Assembly (NCBI GenBank): GCA_900552775.1
Contig: USAP01000081.1
Span: forward strand, 1-7,368
Length of the DNA stretch: 7,368 nt
Source: an uncultured Eubacteriales bacterium
Lineage (GTDB): Bacteria > Bacillota > Clostridia > UMGS1883 > UMGS1540
Direction: 5' to 3'
A program made the translations under genes and the position numbers. The notes below the pieces were generated by a model, which saw nothing but the letters and a program-made list of their open reading frames with translations, ran no database searches and was not told the origin of the DNA. Each line of letters begins with the position of its first letter. Position 1 is the first letter of the stretch. This document shows, in pieces, positions 4,901-7,368 of the stretch.

Positions 4901-7368
4901 ATCTTGCTTCCCCCGATGTAAAGCCCCGCCTCGGAATATCCCTTATCGATGCTAATATCAACCTTTACATTTTCTCCGACGCTTCTTGACGATGTAAACC
5001 TTGCTCCGTGTCCGCTAATATCGTCCGCCGTCCAATCGGAAATCGGCAGAGACGAAACTTCTTCATATTGAGAGTTTTCTTTTACCGGAAAAAATTTAGC
5101 CGTTATATATACGTTTCCTGACGCCGTGCCCGAAAGCGAAAGCTTTTTGTATTCTCCCCTGTCTGTCTCACCCGAAACATGATTATTTGAATCCAGCGGC
5201 TCTGCGTCCGCCGCGGTGAGAGTAAAGTTTAAAACATTTGACGCAAACTTTACCAAAACGCTTTTGCCGTTTTTTGAAAGAACAGCGCTTTTGCCGTCTT
5301 TTAAAATATTAATATCCGCCTTTGTATGAGCAAACCAATAAAAAGCGCTTTGCTCTTTAAAGCTCAGCTCATCGCGAACCGTCAGGGTCTGTCTGCCGTC
5401 TCCCAGCATGTAACCCCTTTTATATGAGTTTACGCCGTTATAAATTTCTGTTAAATTCAAAACAGAATATGCGGAATTTCCGCCGGATTCCATTTTTTCA
5501 AAATACGCCTGCTTATCAAGGTTTTGTCCCGGGTCGCTCCGGGTCGGATTAACAACAAGACAATTGTTTCCCTCCGCACGTATGCGATATAATTTTTTCC
5601 GCGTTTCCAAAGAATAGTAACCCGAAATATTCTTGTCATCCGCGCCCAGGTCCTCCACCCAGCTTTCTCCGAGAGCATCGAAAACAAAGCTGCCTTTTTC
5701 AAACTGAGATTCGAGAGTTTTGTTCTTTCCGGAAACAAAACCGACATAGAAGGCGTCTTCATACCAGTTTTCTCTCATGGAACCGACATTTGCGCTCTCA
5801 AAGTATTTGTCCCGCGGAAGCGTTATTTCATTATCCCCCGATAAATCCACGGGATTTGACCATAAAATCTGCTTATAGTCCGACCTTCCGTATATTTTTT
5901 TTAGAAGAGTATAATTTCTCATAAGCTCATCGTCGTTTTTTAACAGCGCCATTTGAAAGCCCTGAGAAAGTGACGGATTTGCCTCGGTTTGATTTTCGGC
6001 AAAAGAGAAAATTTTTCCCGAGGATGATTTCAGATAAAACTCATAAAACGGGCTGTCGGATACTCCGCTGCAGCTTAAAAACCCATAATCGTTTCCGCAT
6101 GAATTTATAAGAGCGCCGATACAGTACGTGGTTATATAATCGCACAAATACGACCAATATGTAAAGCTTTCAAAATAACCTCCGTCAGGGCTCAAATGAA
6201 CCGCCTGAAACTCAAGCGTATGCATAGAATATTCAATAAGTCTTTGAACCTCCGATTTGAAAGTCCCGTCAACATCGTCTGCTATCGCAAGGCAAACGGA
6301 AAGTATGCCGCCTGCGCAAACTGCGCCCCAGTTTCCGCAGCTGTATCTGAATTCGGCGCCTTTATATGATGACGGATTTTCATAAAATCCGAGACATATA
6401 TCCAAATACTTAGACTTTATCTTTGACCTTGCCCATTGCTTTTCTGAATCGGAAAGATAGTTATGTAAAACATCATATCCTATTGCAATTCCCGGAGCAA
6501 GTCTTCCCGAATCGAGAAAATGCTTTGAGATATTCCAGTCGGGCCAGTTTAACGCATTTTGCATTTCTGCCCAGATTTTTTCGGCATATTTTTCTTCCCC
6601 GGTCAAAAGATAGGCAACCGCACATTTTTCAATCCTGTCCCGAACCTCATTGCAGGCGGAAAAAATTCTTATGCTGTCTTCAAATTTGTATTCAACCGTG
6701 CTTGTTTTTCCGACAACGACATCCGCATTTGAAACGGCGCCGCGGTATAAAGACATGCTTTTGTCGTCCGTTCTTATATTTTCTTTTATACGGTCGATTC
6801 TTTCGCTTGTCGCCCACAGATACGGATGACTTTTCCCGGATGCTTTTAAATCTTCAATAACCCTCTCTCCCGAAGGTCTTTCAAATTGCATATATCTGTA
6901 AACGATATCGGATTTTTCCATATCGTCAAGAGCTATTGAAGAATTTGAAAAATCAATCTGAGATTCGGATACTATGTACATCCCCCTGTTATCGGCATAC
7001 AAATTCAAGCAAAATATTTTTTTGCAGAAATCCGCAAACGGTACATAAACGGAGCCGTTTTTCATCTCGGGGCATGCTTCCAAAACGAAGTCGGTTCCGT
7101 TTTGCAATTTACAGCTTGCCTTACCGACCTCACATACCGCGCCGTTTGCGGAAATCGAGCTTCCCGATACGTTTACTGTCTTGTTTATATATTGAAAAAG
7201 ACTGACGGGAACCATAAAAACACCGTTTTCAACATATGGCGAAATATTTTCGGAGGTGTAGGTTTTCTTGACGCCGGAAGTATAAAAAGCGTCCGTGCCT
7301 TCCATAAAAACAGAGCTGCTTCCGATTATTGTCATCGCATAAGAGCTTGTATCATAATTGTCAAAGAC
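1921..7368 (-). CDS. Multidomain heparinase II/III-like protein with stalk and repeated LamG/Ig-like modules (N-terminus outside window)
   Basis: The frame is open from the right edge to a TAA at 1923-1921. The first visible Met is at 7335 (1,804 residues), but 11 more in-frame codons precede it without a stop, so the real start and any signal peptide lie upstream. Numbering from that Met, the domains are: copper-amine-oxidase-N-like stalk about 30-123; heparinase II/III-like region about 165-765, with HPYLWA at 170, GNW at 334-336, PDGGYFES...YWSY ending at 396, GSFVFDALG from 548 and RAEGNN at 586-591; Ig-like about 769-862; LamG-like beta-sandwich about 867-1056; two LamG+Ig units (LamG cores 1094-1277 and 1421-1604); and a C-terminal module 1706-1804. 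The architecture fits an extracellular protein that binds and perhaps cleaves acidic polysaccharide. The family's usual HxHxD and GHN motifs are absent, so lyase activity is doubtful. There is no SLH or dockerin module at the C-terminus. It is first in the pair and is followed closely by the DUF4838-type gene. Confidence 0.88.
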   Translation of the reverse strand, partial: VFDNYDTSSYAMTIIGSSSVFMEGTDAFYTSGVKKTYTSENISPYVENGVFMVPVSLFQYINKTVNVSGSSISANGAVCEVGKASCKLQNGTDFVLEACPEMKNGSVYVPFADFCKKIFCLNLYADNRGMYIVSESQIDFSNSSIALDDMEKSDIVYRYMQFERPSGERVIEDLKASGKSHPYLWATSERIDRIKENIRTDDKSMSLYRGAVSNADVVVGKTSTVEYKFEDSIRIFSACNEVRDRIEKCAVAYLLTGEEKYAEKIWAEMQNALNWPDWNISKHFLDSGRLAPGIAIGYDVLHNYLSDSEKQWARSKIKSKYLDICLGFYENPSSYKGAEFRYSCGNWGAVCAGGILSVCLAIADDVDGTFKSEVQRLIEYSMHTLEFQAVHLSPDGGYFESFTYWSYLCDYITTYCIGALINSCGNDYGFLSCSGVSDSPFYEFYLKSSSGKIFSFAENQTEANPSLSQGFQMALLKNDDELMRNYTLLKKIYGRSDYKQILWSNPVDLSGDNEITLPRDKYFESANVGSMRENWYEDAFYVGFVSGKNKTLESQFEKGSFVFDALGESWVEDLGADDKNISGYYSLETRKKLYRIRAEGNNCLVVNPTRSDPGQNLDKQAYFEKMESGGNSAYSVLNLTEIYNGVNSYKRGYMLGDGRQTLTVRDELSFKEQSAFYWFAHTKADINILKDGKSAVLSKNGKSVLVKFASNVLNFTLTAADAEPLDSNNHVSGETDRGEYKKLSLSGTASGNVYITAKFFPVKENSQYEEVSSLPISDWTADDISGHGARFTSSRSVGENVKVDISIDKGYSEAGLYIGGSKIADITKEDGAYTQKISYLIAQSKFNNDNKLTLRASYGSEIVSDTININRVNCEKDDVFTADFSKLTDSDTASGISDCGISAYLKTHLSAEKTTLDKTVGLKLTTLDARTSDYGYMEKSLQKPVKGFSEINVEVTPLTASGGFTFELYDSDGKYKVIPAFYPYGMQLPAGGKYGVNRKYNVRITADYDLKRYELIITGSNGFVESYTSGDIELSDLKNFRIIPRSVYSGGESFVFTDIKVKGYVFAKAETHFPVNADSKIINESFNAIGDEYTERTKDKSLISKFSEDFGWTLTGEDVYLQRTEGASGAEGDYAVSVIPYGNGGNANARLKLNGWTEKVTNGKIILDYDWKLSAPAQNGTNPRMFGLPVAAGGDIITENGNTIYDTGYAMADSTWTHMRYEYDVDNSTCSLWINGTQYWDNKAAEGESSYNNLSELVFAPMFWSAASYYTKNCFAYMSLDNIELYKTDTVILNDIKYSVDGNYKHSVSDIAEDSDSVLVEFGKELSGVNADNVSYAVNGNDMQKAENVLIDNNILSFDMFSGVKSGDKINLNADNQYFITFNITGAESVLQKPVMKISDSIGSGLSTDVQTFDNVTVAFDKATADSALLQSFSENYGWTLTGEDVYLQRVRGASGKSGDYAVRIIPYGISGNTNARFKLNGWTDEITDGTINIEFDLAIAASENDGSNIRIYGLPLAAGGQMTPEIGCNIYDTAFKAKNGVWNNYKYEYNVSDNTCSLWINGVRYWDKKVCLKKDEYNNLSQFVFAPQYWSAANYFTKNYWAHITLDNFKISKTYYENLKSITYYCRTEGQKTVNEIPSNADTLQIDLINEEAEIEKGNVYCSINSNEKTKAKIKKSSNKSVVIELPDEIKKGDILTVFIGENKTVALFVTEGGGLRLEKGEITFGNNNRFTLKLNLNNSEGEKINGKLFVACYDSDRLLSVKIFDEIISCGASEIIKALSYPDSATTIKAMIWSDADKASPIITSYQRKLNGE
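1924..1929 (-). promoter_or_regulatory. Ribosome binding site for the DUF4838-type gene, inside the upstream gene
   Basis: On the minus strand the sequence reads GGAGAG, then TAAAA, then ATG at 1918. The GGAGAG forms the last two sense codons (Gly-Glu) of the lyase-like gene and sits 5 nt before the ATG. The upstream stop codon lies between this site and the start. This decides the 1918 start over the in-frame ATG at 1987, and it suggests translational coupling within a shared transcript. Confidence 0.75.
1924..2220 (-). other. C-terminal module of the lyase-like protein
   Basis: Residues 1706-1804. A beta-rich stretch contains KLFVACYDSDRLLSVKIF and later IKAMIWSDADKASPI. This matches a pattern I recall at the C-termini of large secreted polysaccharide-acting proteins of Clostridia (A-x-YD-x-x-G/R-L-L ... 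K-x-x-x-W-x). Its function is unknown and may be sorting, surface association or folding. There is no LPXTG motif, SLH repeat or dockerin. Confidence 0.5.
2524..3075 (-). repeat. Tandem LamG-like module, copy B (second in the protein)
   Basis: It encodes residues 1421-1604 and is the partner of copy A at an exact 981-bp offset. Two DNA blocks are almost unchanged: 2681-2704 equals 3662-3685 (24 of 24), and 3023-3057 matches 4004-4038 (34 of 35). It is followed by an Ig-like stretch (about 1607-1700) that resembles the one after copy A, so the duplicated unit is LamG plus Ig. It probably arose by duplication within the gene. Confidence 0.85.
3505..4056 (-). repeat. Tandem LamG-like module, copy A (first in the protein)
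   Basis: It encodes residues 1094-1277 and aligns without gaps to copy B over 184 residues, with 101 identical by hand count (about 55%). Shared blocks are GWTLTGEDVYLQR, GDYAV, TCSLWING, YNNLS and FAP..WSAA.Y.TKN. It is a direct repeat at the DNA level too, offset by 981 bp (327 codons, in frame). An Ig-like stretch (about 1280-1395) follows it. Its likely role is glycan binding. Confidence 0.85.
4168..4737 (-). other. LamG/concanavalin-like beta-sandwich module (divergent third copy)
   Basis: Residues about 867-1056. It opens with VFTADFSKL and closes with FVFTDIKVKGY, which mirror the opening (INESF) and closing (AYMSLDNIELY) of the two repeats that follow. Internal strands such as VGLKLTTLDA, INVEVTPL, FTFELYDSDGKY and YNVRITADYDLKRYELIITG fit a jelly-roll fold. 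Sequence identity to the two downstream copies is too low to align by eye. A glycan-binding role is inferred from context. Confidence 0.5.
4750..5031 (-). other. Ig-like spacer domain
   Basis: Residues about 769-862 lie between the lyase region and the first beta-sandwich. Alternating short hydrophobic strands are seen (VKVDISI, AGLYIGG, AYTQKISYLIA, KLTLRASYG), ending in SDTININRVN. This pattern is like the Ig-like domains often inserted between modules in secreted carbohydrate-active proteins, where they act as spacers. There is no catalytic motif. The assignment rests on pattern only. Confidence 0.5.
5041..6843 (-). other. Heparinase II/III-like lyase region lacking the usual metal/catalytic residues
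   Basis: Residues about 165-765. The N-terminal part (170-470) matches the alpha-helical toroid of the PL12/15/17/21-type lyases: HPYLWATSERIDRI (170-183), a WPDWNISK segment, GIAIGYDVL, GNWGAVCAGG (334-343) and PDGGYFES followed by YWSY (Y393, Y396). The C-terminal part is the antiparallel beta-sandwich, with GSFVFDALGESW and RAEGNNCLVVNP. Family members usually carry N-H-x-H-x-D just before the GSFV-like strand and GHN in the later motif. Here the aligned residues are E542, Q544, E546 and N590. The Tyr-containing motif of the helical domain is kept. The fold assignment is firm; activity is in doubt. Confidence 0.8.
6967..7248 (-). other. Copper-amine-oxidase-N-like stalk domain
   Basis: Residues about 30-123 (Met at 7335 = 1) follow the two-half pattern of this domain. 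There is a 'NGVFMVPVSLFQYI' half (38-51), a middle strand set, then 'NGSVYVPFADFC' (94-105), ending in DNRGMYIVSE (115-124). The spaced VP pairs (VPVS, VPFA) correspond to the usual VPLR-like motifs. In Bacillota this domain is common in cell-surface and secreted proteins as a spacer or possible wall/glycan-binding element; it does not imply amine oxidase activity. A further copy or signal peptide may lie upstream of the window. Confidence 0.72.

Noticed and set aside
5256..5300. Short local DNA repeat around the 'cttttgccgt' motif
   Set aside because: It reflects two nearby GKS-V-L-like peptide segments in beta strands of the lyase region; it is too short and isolated to be a repeat element.
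5457..5762. Minus-strand 101-codon frame overlapping the lyase region
   Set aside because: It lies in another frame of the same strand inside the well-supported heparinase-like domain and its translation resembles nothing; it is a shadow.
6423..7205. Plus-strand open frames of 145 and 89 codons (6423-6860 and 6936-7205)
   Set aside because: They are antisense to the lyase and stalk domains; the Arg/Phe/His-rich translations are typical of the reverse complement of a coding sequence.

Overview
The window holds two genes, both on the minus strand and both cut by a window edge. They cover essentially every base: there is no gene-free stretch, and the gap between them is 2 bp. Reading in the direction of transcription, from the right edge to the left:

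(1) Positions 7368 to 1921 carry the 3' part of a very large gene. At least 1,815 codons are visible and the frame is open through the right edge, so the true start and any signal peptide lie outside the window. The product is a modular protein, presumably secreted. In order it has a copper-amine-oxidase-N-type 'stalk' domain, a heparinase II/III-like polysaccharide lyase region (alpha toroid plus beta-sandwich), an Ig-like spacer, a concanavalin/LamG-like beta-sandwich, two tandem copies of a LamG-like plus Ig-like unit, and a small C-terminal module. 

(2) Positions 1918 to 1 carry the 5' part of a second gene. 639 codons are visible and its stop lies beyond the left edge. I translated this frame by hand. 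The product looks like a DUF4838-type protein (TIM-barrel glycoside-hydrolase-like, with an alpha-glucuronidase-like N-terminal domain). It shows no signal peptide and is rich in cysteine, which suggests a cytoplasmic location.

The gene order, the 2-bp spacing and a Shine-Dalgarno sequence inside the last codons of the upstream gene indicate one operon with coupled translation. Both families are associated with uronic-acid-containing or otherwise acidic polysaccharides. A plausible reading is therefore a small polysaccharide-use locus, with an extracellular glycan-binding or glycan-cleaving protein followed by an intracellular enzyme. The substrate cannot be told from the sequence.

The stalk domain, the C-terminal module, the GGAG-type ribosome binding site and the moderately AT-rich composition suggest an anaerobic Bacillota (Clostridia-like) from a gut, rumen or similar biomass-degrading community. 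This is inference from domain content, not a match to a known genome.

The most notable point is that the lyase region keeps the scaffold motifs of heparinase II/III but lacks the histidines and aspartate that normally form its metal and catalytic centre. This raises the possibility of a non-catalytic, glycan-binding 'pseudolyase' or of altered chemistry. No RNA genes, mobile elements, CRISPR arrays, promoters or terminators were seen.
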